A DNA stretch of 64,000 nucleotides, from contig NZ_KI912148.1 of NCBI RefSeq assembly GCF_000517105.1, forward strand, positions 614,518 through 678,517. The letters are read 5' to 3'. The notes under the pieces were generated by a model. It saw only the letters and a program-made list of their open reading frames with translations. It was not told the DNA's origin and did no database searches. Within the stretch, counting starts at the first letter, position 1. Every line of letters starts with the position of its first letter. Below, in pieces: positions 45,344 to 53,832 of this stretch. Both the position numbers and the translations under genes were made by a program. The stretch comes from Fischerella sp. PCC 9605 (GTDB lineage: Bacteria; Cyanobacteriota; Cyanobacteriia; Cyanobacteriales; Nostocaceae).

Positions 45344-45796
45344 TTAGGACAAATACTTATCAATTACTTCTTCAGCAAAGCGGCTAAAAACTGGTAGGCG
45401 TTTGGACTTGCCCTGAATTGTGAGAAATATCAACCACAGACTCACCAAAAAGTAACTAGAGGTCAAAAAGGTATTTAGAATCAGTAGACGCATCGACATA
45501 AAATCTAAATTTGCTGACCCAGTTGCTAAAAACAGGTAGCCCAACAGCCAGAAAATAGCTAGAGTAATTGACAGGCGACTGGTGGCAAGTTGTTCCCTAC
45601 TGCCTTGGCGACGATAAAGAGTCCACAGAGATGGGAAAAAGCCAAGAATGGGAATCAAATACCAAACTAGGTGTAGGGAAGATGACGCGGAGATATTGTC
45701 ACTAAAATCTCCGTGGCGATCTGTCGACCTGTCCTCATGTCCTTCTTTCCTCTTATTTGACAAAGACAATTCATCAATTGGTTCAAAGTTATCCAT
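45344..45796 (-). CDS. Small membrane protein of unknown function
   Basis: This 150-residue protein has a charged, disordered N-terminal tail (residues 1-35) and three hydrophobic helices: HLVWYLIPILGFFPSLWTL, ITLAIFWLLGYLFLATG and LILNTFLTSSYFLVSLWLIF. It ends in a short polar tail. I do not recognise the family. It faces the AI-2E transporter gene across a 105-bp divergent spacer, which is AT-rich and could hold both promoters. Confidence 0.7.
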   Translation of the reverse strand: MDNFEPIDELSLSNKRKEGHEDRSTDRHGDFSDNISASSSLHLVWYLIPILGFFPSLWTLYRRQGSREQLATSRLSITLAIFWLLGYLFLATGSANLDFMSMRLLILNTFLTSSYFLVSLWLIFLTIQGKSKRLPVFSRFAEEVIDKYLS

Positions 45797-45901
45797 ATGG
45801 TTGAGTGCAATCCTAAATTAGACGGATGAATCAGAGTAATGTAGTCAGAGATAATAGGCTTTAAAGAAGGACTATATTCAGTTGTATCCCGCAATCGGCA
45901 G

Positions 45902-47098
45902 ATGCAGACACGCAAGCTCTTAGACTGGTGGCAGACGTTCACACCGTTAGCTCGAATAGGCGCGATCGCTCTGTTCGCCCCACTTTTGGTACTCAATGGC
46001 TGGGCGATTTCAGTAATTTTTCATTACTTCCATTCGCTGATTGTCATTTTAGTTGCAGCCTCTGTGCTAGCGTTTCTGCTCAATTATCCTGTAAGTTGGA
46101 TGGAGCGTCATGGTGCAAGGCGAGAGCAAGTTGCCATTTTAGTATTTTTATTGGCTTTATCGATTCTATTAGCATTAGGAGTTACACTCGTTCCTCTCGC
46201 TCTCACCCAAGCTCAACAGTTGGTGGCGCGTTTACCGGAATTGATTGACTCTGGACGCTCCCAATTGATGCTCTTGAACGAGAAAGCCGAAAGCATGGGT
46301 TTACCTATTAATCTTGATGCGCTATTGGTGCAAATCAACGATCGCGTTAAGGGACAATTGCAGGCGATCGCCGGACAAGTTTTGAATCTGGCGGTAGTCA
46401 CTTTCACCAGCCTGCTGGACTTTCTGCTGACGATGGTTTTGACTTTTTATCTGTTGCAGCATGGCGATGAACTCTGGCAAAGTTTGGTAGATTGGTTGCC
46501 AAGCAAATTTCGCGACGCTTTTTCGCAAACAGTACGCCTCAGCTTTCAAAATTTCTTTATCACTCAATTGATTTTATCTACCTGTATGGCATCAGCTCTG
46601 ATTCCTACCTTTTTATGGCTGAAAGTGCCATTTGGTCTGCTATTTGGCTTAAGTATTGGCATTATGGCTCTTGTTCCCTACGGAGGTTCTGTAGGTATCG
46701 CCATAACTACGATATTGGTGATGCTACTAGATTTCTGGATGGGAGTGAGGGTAGTAATTGCAGCGGTAATCGTGCAGCAAATTCTAGAAAACTTAATCGG
46801 GCCTCGAATTCTAGGCAGTTTTACGGGTTTAAACCCAGTTTGGGCACTAATTTCAGTTTTGACAGGAGCAAGGATAGGCGGTATTTTGGGTGTAATTTTA
46901 GCTGTACCCACTGCTGTAGTGATTAAGACGGCTTTAAGTGCCTTGCGTCCTAACGTTATGTCCAATCAAAGCGAGATGGGAGAAAATTTAGTGTCCGGGG
47001 AGGCTGTTGTTAATATTTCTGAGCAAACAGAAGAATCTTGCCATAAACCAATAGGGGAAACAAGTACAAAAGAGAGTATTAACCCGCAGTCGGTTTAA
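45902..47098 (+). CDS. AI-2E family transporter (PerM-like)
   Basis: This 398-residue membrane protein of the UPF0118/AI-2E transporter family has about eight helices: two near the N-terminus (AIALFAPLLVLNGWAISVI), a large loop, and a C-terminal bundle with the family signature GSFTGLNPVWALISVLTGAR (about 304-323). The family includes autoinducer exporters and Na+/H+ antiporter-like members, so substrate cannot be inferred. The polar tail (SEMGENLVSGEA...) is unique. Confidence 0.9.
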   Translation: MQTRKLLDWWQTFTPLARIGAIALFAPLLVLNGWAISVIFHYFHSLIVILVAASVLAFLLNYPVSWMERHGARREQVAILVFLLALSILLALGVTLVPLALTQAQQLVARLPELIDSGRSQLMLLNEKAESMGLPINLDALLVQINDRVKGQLQAIAGQVLNLAVVTFTSLLDFLLTMVLTFYLLQHGDELWQSLVDWLPSKFRDAFSQTVRLSFQNFFITQLILSTCMASALIPTFLWLKVPFGLLFGLSIGIMALVPYGGSVGIAITTILVMLLDFWMGVRVVIAAVIVQQILENLIGPRILGSFTGLNPVWALISVLTGARIGGILGVILAVPTAVVIKTALSALRPNVMSNQSEMGENLVSGEAVVNISEQTEESCHKPIGETSTKESINPQSV

Positions 47099-47179
47099 CA
47101 TTCGTTTGCTAGAGGTAGGCGCACCCGTTCGCCAGAAGCATTTCTTCCCACAGCTTAACTCTTGATTTGGGCTATTATC

Positions 47180-48502
47180 TTACGCTTGTGGGTCTACAAT
47201 CGAACCCATAAATAAAATACTACCTGTTTGGTTGTCGCGAATAGCACAGAAAAACGGACGATCAACAATCATCCGGAATGGTTCATTAACAGGTAAAGAT
47301 AGTGCTACTATTCCTACGGAAGTAGTAGCAGCAGCTTCTGTACCTTCTTCATTTACTTCTACAAAGGTTTTATGTTTAACATCGCTAATGGCGAGATTTT
47401 CTCCGATGCCAGAAAAGTCCGCTTGATTGGTGAAAGCCTCGCCCATACCTAAGACCTTCAGAGCATTATTGAGCGTCACTTCATAATCCATTTTAAAGCG
47501 GGGCAAGCGAATAAAACCTTCTTGCTGGCTAAACTGAGACATCCATTTTTCCCAGTTTTCAGCATTTAAATTTTGATAGAAAGATTTAAGGTTATAGTTT
47601 TGTTTGGGTAGAAAAACATAAAAGCTAATTTTAGCTTCTTTGCCATAAGGCAAACTTACTGCCTGAAATTGCTCGTTTTCATAGTATTTATATTTACCTT
47701 TTTGCGACATCATCGGGTGTTGTTTCTGACTACCAGATGTTATATAAAAAGGGTATTGGGCAGTTTGCTGTTTGTCGAATTCATTATTCCATTTGCCTTT
47801 AAAATAAACTGCATTGAGAAGAAATAGCACCTGGTCGGGTTCTATGTTTTCAACTATCTTATTAATTTTGCCACTAGTTTTTTCATTAACCCAATTGTTA
47901 ATAATGCCAGGCGCACTTGCATCTTTAAAATTTAAATTTGTCACTTTAGCTTGATAAAAATCCTGAGTTCTTTTGAGAAAATCAGGTTTAATGCTAACGT
48001 CTTGATTTGCCCACAGCGAGTTAGCAATACTTAGTTGAACTTGTGGATCGGGATTTTCTAAAAGCACTTTTAAAGCCGCGTTAGAGGAGTTAATTTCTGG
48101 CACACTTAACCCCTGTAACTCGAGTGCCTTCGCCATTGCTTGTTGCGTACTGCCACCAGCACCGTTGTAGGTCATGTCTAAAGCGATCGCCACGCTGGTA
48201 GGTGAAATAAAAATATTGCGATCGCTGTCTTGTTTGAGAATTTCTGAAAAAAGTTTAAAGCCAAACTTTGTATTAGCAGTAATGAGTTTAGTATTAGGCA
48301 AGACAGATTTTTGAGGCATAGGAGATTCTGAGCGAGGCGGACTCGATTGAGCAAAAACGCTTGTGCTACCATTGACTTGGGAACATCCAATCACGCTCAT
48401 AAGAACTACACTGGCAGCTGCTAGAGCATAGCGCCTTCCCAAACGAACAGCATAACGTCTTTGTAGGAAATTTTCCCAAGCACTACTAAATTTCTGCTTC
48501 AT
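47180..48502 (-). CDS. Serpin, probable lipoprotein
   Basis: Serpins trap serine proteases by a suicide mechanism. This protein (440 residues from the second Met) has a hydrophobic leader with a lipobox-like VLMSVIGCSQ, so it is probably membrane-anchored outside. The serpin core is complete: NIFISPTSVAIALDMTYNGA, the shutter region, and the reactive-centre hinge EEGTEAAATTSVGIVALSLP with the small residues needed for loop insertion. The terminal signature is FFCAIRDNQTGSILFMGSI. This implies an inhibitory serpin. The P1 position is within about SVGIVALSL. A secreted subtilase gene lies just upstream on the same strand; such a pair could be inhibitor and target. The first ATG at 48517 is also possible. 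Confidence 0.93.
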   Translation of the reverse strand: MKQKFSSAWENFLQRRYAVRLGRRYALAAASVVLMSVIGCSQVNGSTSVFAQSSPPRSESPMPQKSVLPNTKLITANTKFGFKLFSEILKQDSDRNIFISPTSVAIALDMTYNGAGGSTQQAMAKALELQGLSVPEINSSNAALKVLLENPDPQVQLSIANSLWANQDVSIKPDFLKRTQDFYQAKVTNLNFKDASAPGIINNWVNEKTSGKINKIVENIEPDQVLFLLNAVYFKGKWNNEFDKQQTAQYPFYITSGSQKQHPMMSQKGKYKYYENEQFQAVSLPYGKEAKISFYVFLPKQNYNLKSFYQNLNAENWEKWMSQFSQQEGFIRLPRFKMDYEVTLNNALKVLGMGEAFTNQADFSGIGENLAISDVKHKTFVEVNEEGTEAAATTSVGIVALSLPVNEPFRMIVDRPFFCAIRDNQTGSILFMGSIVDPQA

Positions 48503-48601
48503 GTTTTCACACCACATGCCATAGTGTTCTAATTGACTATGACATTTCAGCTGACACAGCCATTTGGTGGTTACAGTTTTGGCAACAATTTTATTGAGAA
48601 T

Positions 48602-48645
48602 GGTTGGTGGTTGGTGGTTGGTGGTTAGTAGTTAGTGGTTATTTC
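48602..48645. repeat. GGTTGGT heptamer repeats
   Basis: Tandem copies of GGTTGGTGGTTGGTGGTT-like heptamers merge into GGTTAGTAGTTAGTGG. They lie between the serpin and subtilase genes, in the 3' end of the subtilase transcript's neighbour region. Confidence 0.85.
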
Positions 48646-48666
48646 CAATGCCCACTCCCCCCATCC

Positions 48667-50253
48667 CTACCTAGCGGGTACAGTCCACCAGGCTAAGGCA
48701 TAAGGCTGAGTCGCTTGGTTTATCTGCTTGGCAAACTGGACGCGGATTTTATAATTGCCTGTAGTGGGGACAGGACAAAAAATGTGTTCTACGCTATCGA
48801 CTTCACTGATGGAGGCGCAAACAGTGGCTGTATCCGCAGTTGTCGTATCGTTTTTAACTAGATAGATATCAAGGTTGTTCAAACCGCGATCGCGAAAATC
48901 TTCCCCGGCATCAAACTGACCATTATTATTTTTATCGTTTAGTTCCACCAATCTGTCCCAAGCCAAGGTGATGGAAACAAAACTCTGCTGCTGTAATGGT
49001 TTTGCTAAAACGTATTCTACATAAGACCCAGCATTAACATTACGATAATCCCAACCAACGGTCGGTACAGGTTGTGATGGATTCCATTGACCGACACTAA
49101 ATTGCTGATAAGCGCGATACGCATTCAAATGACCTGTTCCCATTTGAGAATCTAAGGGAATTTTGGGGTTTTTATAAGCGTCAGAATTAAACCAATCTTG
49201 ATTTTGCTTGTCAATTAGTGTCTTGGTTACTCCTAAGCGCAAACCATCACCAGCATCTTTGATCTTCTCAGCCGAGTTCATTAACACTGCCTTCATCACT
49301 TCATGTCGGCGAGAAGCAAGACTCCAATTCGGTTGTTTTGTCCGCAGTTGTCGATCGCCAAACTCTTGCAATAGGGCAACTGTAGCTGTAACGTGAGGGG
49401 CAGCAAAACTAGTACCCGTGACCTTATTCAATTTACCATCTGGATTGAGCAGAGGAATGTTACTACCAGGAGCAACTAAACTGATGGTTCGACGCGGTCC
49501 CAGATTGATTTCCTTTCCGGCCAAGCGAAGGGACATAGCTTCAGTAGTCGCCACTAAGTTAGAAACGTCTACTTTATTAAAAATTCCTCCCCGACGAGAG
49601 GAAAAAGCCACGTTTACTCCATTAAAATTATCGGTAGGGATAGGAATTCCTCCTTTACCCTGGTTGCCAGCAACCGCATACAGGACATTGTGAACGCGAC
49701 TAGACCAATCAATGCATTGGGTTAGCAAGGCGTTTCCATCCAAAACAGCATCCGGTCGTGGATCGCGGTTCAACGGTTCGCCAAAGCTAAAGTTAATGGC
49801 ACGAATATCGCCGCTATTTTGCAAGGCAATGTGCTGTGCAGACAAACACTCTTCTGGTTGACCCATTTTAGTGGAACCGACAGCAGATGAGTATAGCCGT
49901 GCCCCTGGAGAAATCCCTGGGAAGGCTTTATCTGTACTGACCATCACCCCAGCAACGTTATAGGCGTGAGGATCAACACCACTATTTGACTTGGCAGGGC
50001 CATTGCGTAAAAAGACACCGGCTAAATTCAAAGAACGATTCTTAGAGACGGCTTTATCCACGCCAAACTTACCTGGCCGCCCAATTTCCACTTGACCAAT
50101 GGCAATCTTGCGACCAGTTAAATTATACGGTGGTTTATGTAGCCTAAGAGCATCTATGCCGTTAATACTTATGGAAGTTTCCAAAGCAATTACTGGCATA
50201 CCCAAGCAGGAAGCAATTAATCCCCAAAAGATCCAGCTTTTATTTTTCACCAT
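48667..50253 (-). CDS. Secreted S8 (subtilisin-like) serine peptidase
   Basis: This 528-residue protein has a signal peptide (MVKNKSWIFWGLIASCLGMP) cleaved around VIALETS. The subtilase fold is clear from FSFGEPL, VLYAVAGNQGKGG (oxyanion Asn), and the Ser motif GTSFAAPHVTATVA (about 280-293). His is in SGVDPHAYNVAGVMVS, where a normal HGTHVAG is altered, and the Asp position reads IGQVEIGRPG, apparently Glu for Asp. A C-terminal beta domain follows, with a Ca-binding-like DKNNNGQFDAGEDF loop (about 430-443). Probably secreted or surface-bound. Whether the triad is catalytically competent is uncertain. ATG 50253 is preferred over 50298. Confidence 0.88.
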   Translation of the reverse strand: MVKNKSWIFWGLIASCLGMPVIALETSISINGIDALRLHKPPYNLTGRKIAIGQVEIGRPGKFGVDKAVSKNRSLNLAGVFLRNGPAKSNSGVDPHAYNVAGVMVSTDKAFPGISPGARLYSSAVGSTKMGQPEECLSAQHIALQNSGDIRAINFSFGEPLNRDPRPDAVLDGNALLTQCIDWSSRVHNVLYAVAGNQGKGGIPIPTDNFNGVNVAFSSRRGGIFNKVDVSNLVATTEAMSLRLAGKEINLGPRRTISLVAPGSNIPLLNPDGKLNKVTGTSFAAPHVTATVALLQEFGDRQLRTKQPNWSLASRRHEVMKAVLMNSAEKIKDAGDGLRLGVTKTLIDKQNQDWFNSDAYKNPKIPLDSQMGTGHLNAYRAYQQFSVGQWNPSQPVPTVGWDYRNVNAGSYVEYVLAKPLQQQSFVSITLAWDRLVELNDKNNNGQFDAGEDFRDRGLNNLDIYLVKNDTTTADTATVCASISEVDSVEHIFCPVPTTGNYKIRVQFAKQINQATQPYALAWWTVPAR

Positions 50254-50277
50254 AGTCAAGAGTAAAAAGTCAAGAGT

Positions 50278-50307
50278 TGTAGAGACGTGCCATGGCACGT
50301 CTCTACA
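50278..50307. repeat. Intergenic copy of the TGTAGAGACG palindrome
   Basis: A perfect 30-bp palindrome (TGTAGAGACGTGCCA plus its reverse complement) differs from the metH copy at one symmetric base pair. It sits within AGAGTCA heptamers (50255-50345), between the subtilase and rpe genes. Confidence 0.93.
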
Positions 50308-50532
50308 GAGTCAAGAGTTAAGAGTCAATGGTCAATGGTCAATGGTCATTAGTTATTCTTCCCCGACTTACTCCACTCCTCCCACTTTCTCTACTCTCCT
50401 CAATCCTAGGGGAAGTCGCCCTAGAGGCGTCTACACCACATCTTTCTAAAGAAGGCCATATCAAACTAGTGAGCCTTTACTCAAGTCTTGTTACAATACT
50501 TACAGAAAAGGACGCATAAATATCCACTAGCC

Positions 50533-51240
50533 ATGACCGAAACCCTATCTAAAAAACCGATTGTGATTGCTCCATCTATCCTATCAGCCGATTTTAGTCG
50601 TCTGGGAGAAGAAGTACGCGCCGTAGATGAGGCGGGAGCAGATTGGATTCATGTTGATGTGATGGATGGTCGCTTTGTACCTAATATTACAATAGGTCCT
50701 CTGGTAGTGGAGGCGATTCGTCCGGTTACGAAAAAACCATTGGATGTCCACTTAATGATTGTGGAACCAGAAAAGTATGTAGAGGGCTTTGCCAAGGCTG
50801 GTGCAGATATTATCTCTGTGCATTGCGAGCATAATGCATCACCACACTTACACCGTACTCTCTGCCAAATCAAAGAACTTGGCAAACAAGCTGGTGTTGT
50901 ACTCAACCCATCCACACCTTTGGAATTGATTGAGTATGTGCTGGATGTTTGCGATTTAGTATTGCTTATGAGCGTTAACCCTGGTTTTGGCGGTCAAAGC
51001 TTTATTCCTAGTGTAGTTCCCAAAATCCGCAAGTTGCGTCAGATGTGTGATGAACGCGGACTTGATCCCTGGATCGAAGTGGATGGAGGACTGAAAGCAA
51101 ATAATACTTGGCAAGTTTTGGAAGCTGGAGCAAATGCGATTGTAGCTGGTTCCGCTGTGTTTAACGCCAAGGATTATAAAGAGGCGATCGCAGCTATTCG
51201 TGACAGCAAGCGTCCCACACCTGAACTAGCCAAGGTTTAA
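50533..51240 (+). CDS. rpe: Ribulose-phosphate 3-epimerase
   Basis: Rpe interconverts ribulose-5-P and xylulose-5-P in the Calvin-Benson and pentose phosphate cycles. The 235-residue TIM barrel starts [20 protein letters not shown]. Signatures are [17 protein letters not shown] (catalytic Asp and metal-binding His/Asp), [31 protein letters not shown] and DGGLKANN. The upstream in-frame codons (from 50488) are not family-like. It has its own terminator. Confidence 0.96.
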   Translation: MTETLSKKPIVIAPSILSADFSRLGEEVRAVDEAGADWIHVDVMDGRFVPNITIGPLVVEAIRPVTKKPLDVHLMIVEPEKYVEGFAKAGADIISVHCEHNASPHLHRTLCQIKELGKQAGVVLNPSTPLELIEYVLDVCDLVLLMSVNPGFGGQSFIPSVVPKIRKLRQMCDERGLDPWIEVDGGLKANNTWQVLEAGANAIVAGSAVFNAKDYKEAIAAIRDSKRPTPELAKV

Positions 51241-51287
51241 GAAGGGACTGGAGACTAGGGATAAAACCTAATCTAAATCATAAAAAC

Positions 51288-51323
51288 AAAGGGCGATCGC
51301 TTTTAATCGCCCTTTATTTTTTT
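51288..51323 (+). terminator. Rho-independent terminator after rpe
   Basis: AAAGGGCGATCGCTTTTAAT followed by CGCCCTTTATTTTTTT: a 10-bp stem, 8-nt loop and a T-run, 48 nt after the rpe stop. The stem includes a HIP1 octamer half. Confidence 0.9.
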
Positions 51324-51359
51324 GATACCACTGTACGGGTGTGTTAAAACCGCCCCTAC

Positions 51360-51497
51360 CAACTACTAACCACTAACCACTAACCACTAACCCTCCGGGT
51401 ACTCTACGAGAAGCCGCCCTGATGGGCGTCTACGCCAGTCGCTCATGGGGGGAACCCCCTTTGGAGCGCGCTGGCTCACCACTAACCACTAACTATT
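51360..51497. repeat. Repeat cluster with GC-rich dispersed repeat
   Basis: ACCACTA-type heptamers flank (51360-51396, 51476-51497) a GC-rich element (51400-51480). It contains GCCGCCCTGATGGGCGTCTA and CAGTCGCTCATGGGGGGAAC followed by CCCCTTTGGAGCGCGCTGG. The second part matches 23632-23690 (inverted) and 18511-18545. It lies between rpe and the exosortase locus. Confidence 0.8.
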
Positions 51498-51498
51498 G

Positions 51499-52203
51499 CT
51501 AGTTAATTCTTGACCAATCGGTTCCTTTCCAAAAACCAAAAAACAAAACAGCAGCTACTAAAGCACCAAGATTCCATTTCACGGAAGTCTTGATTAAGTT
51601 TAGCCCTCGAAAAGACTGAGCAGCTTCTGCTTGATTCTTGATCTGTTCTTTAGCTTGAGACACTTGCGTTAAAAGTATATTTCTAACTTCTTCAGGTTTC
51701 TTACCTTCTAATGAGCGACCTTGGTTTTTGAGAAATTTATCTATTTGTTCAGGTGTAACTTGGTTCAGCTGCTTTTCCAACTCTTGAGCGCGAGTAATTT
51801 GTTGCTTGGATATGTTATTAATTTGCGACACATTTTGGTTATTGAGCCGGATAGTATTAAAAATTCCTAAAGGGACTAGTAGTATAAACAATAGTGTAAA
51901 TAATAAAGTGAGCCAAGATAAGAATTTCAAAATTGGAAATTCCCATGTTTTTCGTGAATGCAGTTCTCCATAAAATATCAGTGCTAGCCCAATTAAAGGC
52001 ACAGGTACACGTTCTACTATTGCTCCTAAAGTTTGAAATTCCCAAACAGGGTTCATAAAGTTTGATGGGATAAACATTGCTATCCAATCAAATAAAGATA
52101 ATATCAATAGACCATAGCCTAGCGATCGCATAATAACTAGCGAACTTTCTTGTGTTAAAACAAATTGTTGAGGAATGAACTTCTCGCCTTTAGATTTAGT
52201 CAT
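51499..52203 (-). CDS. HpsJ-like protein of the cyanoexosortase locus
   Basis: This 234-residue membrane protein is the last gene of the exosortase locus. It has hydrophobic helices at about 24-47, 62-82, 92-114 and 212-228 and a coiled-coil-like, Gln/Asn-rich central part (LEKQLNQVTPEQIDKFLKN) on one side of the membrane. The arrangement (membrane segments, then a predicted-alpha domain with TPEQID, then a closing helix) is that of HpsJ-type proteins found beside cyanoexosortases. The biochemical role is unknown. It may link exosortase-processed proteins to polysaccharide export. Confidence 0.75.
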   Translation of the reverse strand: MTKSKGEKFIPQQFVLTQESSLVIMRSLGYGLLILSLFDWIAMFIPSNFMNPVWEFQTLGAIVERVPVPLIGLALIFYGELHSRKTWEFPILKFLSWLTLLFTLLFILLVPLGIFNTIRLNNQNVSQINNISKQQITRAQELEKQLNQVTPEQIDKFLKNQGRSLEGKKPEEVRNILLTQVSQAKEQIKNQAEAAQSFRGLNLIKTSVKWNLGALVAAVLFFGFWKGTDWSRIN

Positions 52204-52247
52204 TTTCCTTGCGAAATATTACACTAAAGAATTCAGTTGTCCAAAAT

Positions 52248-52910
52248 TCAATGTTTGGGCAAACGATAACGCCAATCTTGATACCAGGTAAACCAAGCTT
52301 TTTCCAAGACTTTATAGGCAGCTTCTGGAGAAGAAGCGTTTAAAGGAATCGATAAATGAGCCAAAAGACAGTACCTATCGTTTGTTAGTTTCTCCTGACC
52401 CAATAACCAAGGCAATAAACGCTGCCAGCGTCGATCGGATTTTTGCTGATGTTGTTTAAACTGTTTACCATCAAAAGTACTTTTACCTTCAGGATTAATA
52501 CAAGCACTTAGGTAAGCTCTTTTTTGGTCAAACCCTAGCCCATAGTAGCCTACACCCTCTTGCTGACGCATAGCATCAAATGATGAAATTTCTGTGTATT
52601 TTCTAATGAGTGTTTTAACATCTCCCATTGAGGTTTTGACATAACGCATTTCAATATCTAAGGGCGAACTGTTGAGAGCATACTGATAATTTCTTTGGGC
52701 AATTAGTTCAGGATAATTTTCTGCGAGCAGAGGGAGAGAACTACTAGATTTAAATTGCCAATTTGGTATCGATACTGCTTCTGGGAAAATAATGGGAGTA
52801 GCTGTACGATTGTATTGTTTCGGCAACAGAATAACTAGCCCTAAAACAAAAAAAATGCTACCACTAGTTAAAATTAATAATGAAAGGCGGAGTTTTTTCC
52901 ATATCCTCAT
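52248..52910 (-). CDS. Cyanoexosortase A system-associated protein
   Basis: This 220-residue protein has a single N-terminal transmembrane helix (LSLLILTSGSIFFVLGLVIL) and an external domain of about 190 residues. It begins 5 nt after the exosortase stop codon, as in EpsI-like accessory proteins next to exosortases. The segment DIEMRYVKTSMGDVKTLIRK recalls the associated-protein family for cyanoexosortase A. Its exact activity is unknown. Confidence 0.78.
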   Translation of the reverse strand: MRIWKKLRLSLLILTSGSIFFVLGLVILLPKQYNRTATPIIFPEAVSIPNWQFKSSSSLPLLAENYPELIAQRNYQYALNSSPLDIEMRYVKTSMGDVKTLIRKYTEISSFDAMRQQEGVGYYGLGFDQKRAYLSACINPEGKSTFDGKQFKQHQQKSDRRWQRLLPWLLGQEKLTNDRYCLLAHLSIPLNASSPEAAYKVLEKAWFTWYQDWRYRLPKH

Positions 52911-52915
52911 TTGCT

Positions 52916-53773
52916 TTATGACGACCTAGAGGCTTTATTTTTAGGTTCATTATGTTCAATTAAAAACCAACAGAATAAACCAAAAAGCAGAACAGCAATC
53001 ATTGAAAATATAAGAGATCCATCTCCACTATGCCAGTAGTCAAAAGCATCCATATCGTCTTTTGTCACTATAAAAGCCATGAGTGCAACTCGTGCAGAAT
53101 TGACAATAAATCCTAATGTAGCAGCTACGATTGGTACAATGATTTTTTGCTTCCGTTTTTGCGGAAACATCAACAAGAAAAGAAGTGCTAATCCCAACAT
53201 CTGCGAAATAAGTTCTATACCCGAACAGCCACTAGCTACCTCTACACTTCCATTTGGTAAATAAATATTCAATCCAGAACGATTCACTTCAAAGCCTGTA
53301 TACCAAAGCATAAAAGCCGATAGCTTGGCAGTGAATGGTGTTATATTAACTAGCTCAGTTGGTAATAGTTTTGGTAAAGCTATAAAAAATAGCGCCAGTA
53401 ACTCACCTCCATACTGCTTCAATCCTTTAAAGCCAGAAGCTATCAAGGCAAGACCAAGGGCAAAAACTAGAGGTAAGAGGTATAAAAATCCTCCAAAACT
53501 GGTCATAGTTGCACTTTTTATGAGTGCTATCCCAATTAATGATAAACCTAAAAAACTTGGTACAATTCCGCTTTCTAGATTTAAATTATCGTGTTTTTCA
53601 AAAACTAAAAAACATACAGCTAGCCAATATAAAAAACTTGTACCTAAAAGATCAGAATTTTCTGATTTCCAAGTGAGAGTTAGGTGAATTGCAACTAAAC
53701 CTGCTCCTATTGCTAACAGCCAAAATTTTTGGTTATACAGTCGCTTGACTGCTGTTAATTTGGTAGTTCTCAT
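52916..53773 (-). CDS. crtA: Cyanoexosortase A
   Basis: This 285-residue integral membrane enzyme of the exosortase family has about eight helices. Its three invariant residues are visible: Cys in VASGCSGIELI (C183), Arg in IVNSARVALM (R228) and His in DYWHSGDGSLIF (H248). Exosortases are thought to cut PEP-CTERM tails and transfer the substrate protein to an acceptor at the cell surface. The upstream gene encodes exactly such a PEP-CTERM protein, which makes a dedicated enzyme-substrate pair likely. ATG 53773 has AAGAAGAA just before it; an upstream TTG (53800) is a less likely start. Confidence 0.9.
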   Translation of the reverse strand: MRTTKLTAVKRLYNQKFWLLAIGAGLVAIHLTLTWKSENSDLLGTSFLYWLAVCFLVFEKHDNLNLESGIVPSFLGLSLIGIALIKSATMTSFGGFLYLLPLVFALGLALIASGFKGLKQYGGELLALFFIALPKLLPTELVNITPFTAKLSAFMLWYTGFEVNRSGLNIYLPNGSVEVASGCSGIELISQMLGLALLFLLMFPQKRKQKIIVPIVAATLGFIVNSARVALMAFIVTKDDMDAFDYWHSGDGSLIFSMIAVLLFGLFCWFLIEHNEPKNKASRSS

Positions 53774-53832
53774 TTCTTCTTGCAGCGGCTTTTTTCTCAA
53801 GCTTTTAGTAATCTCATCCCTGTTTTCGCAGA

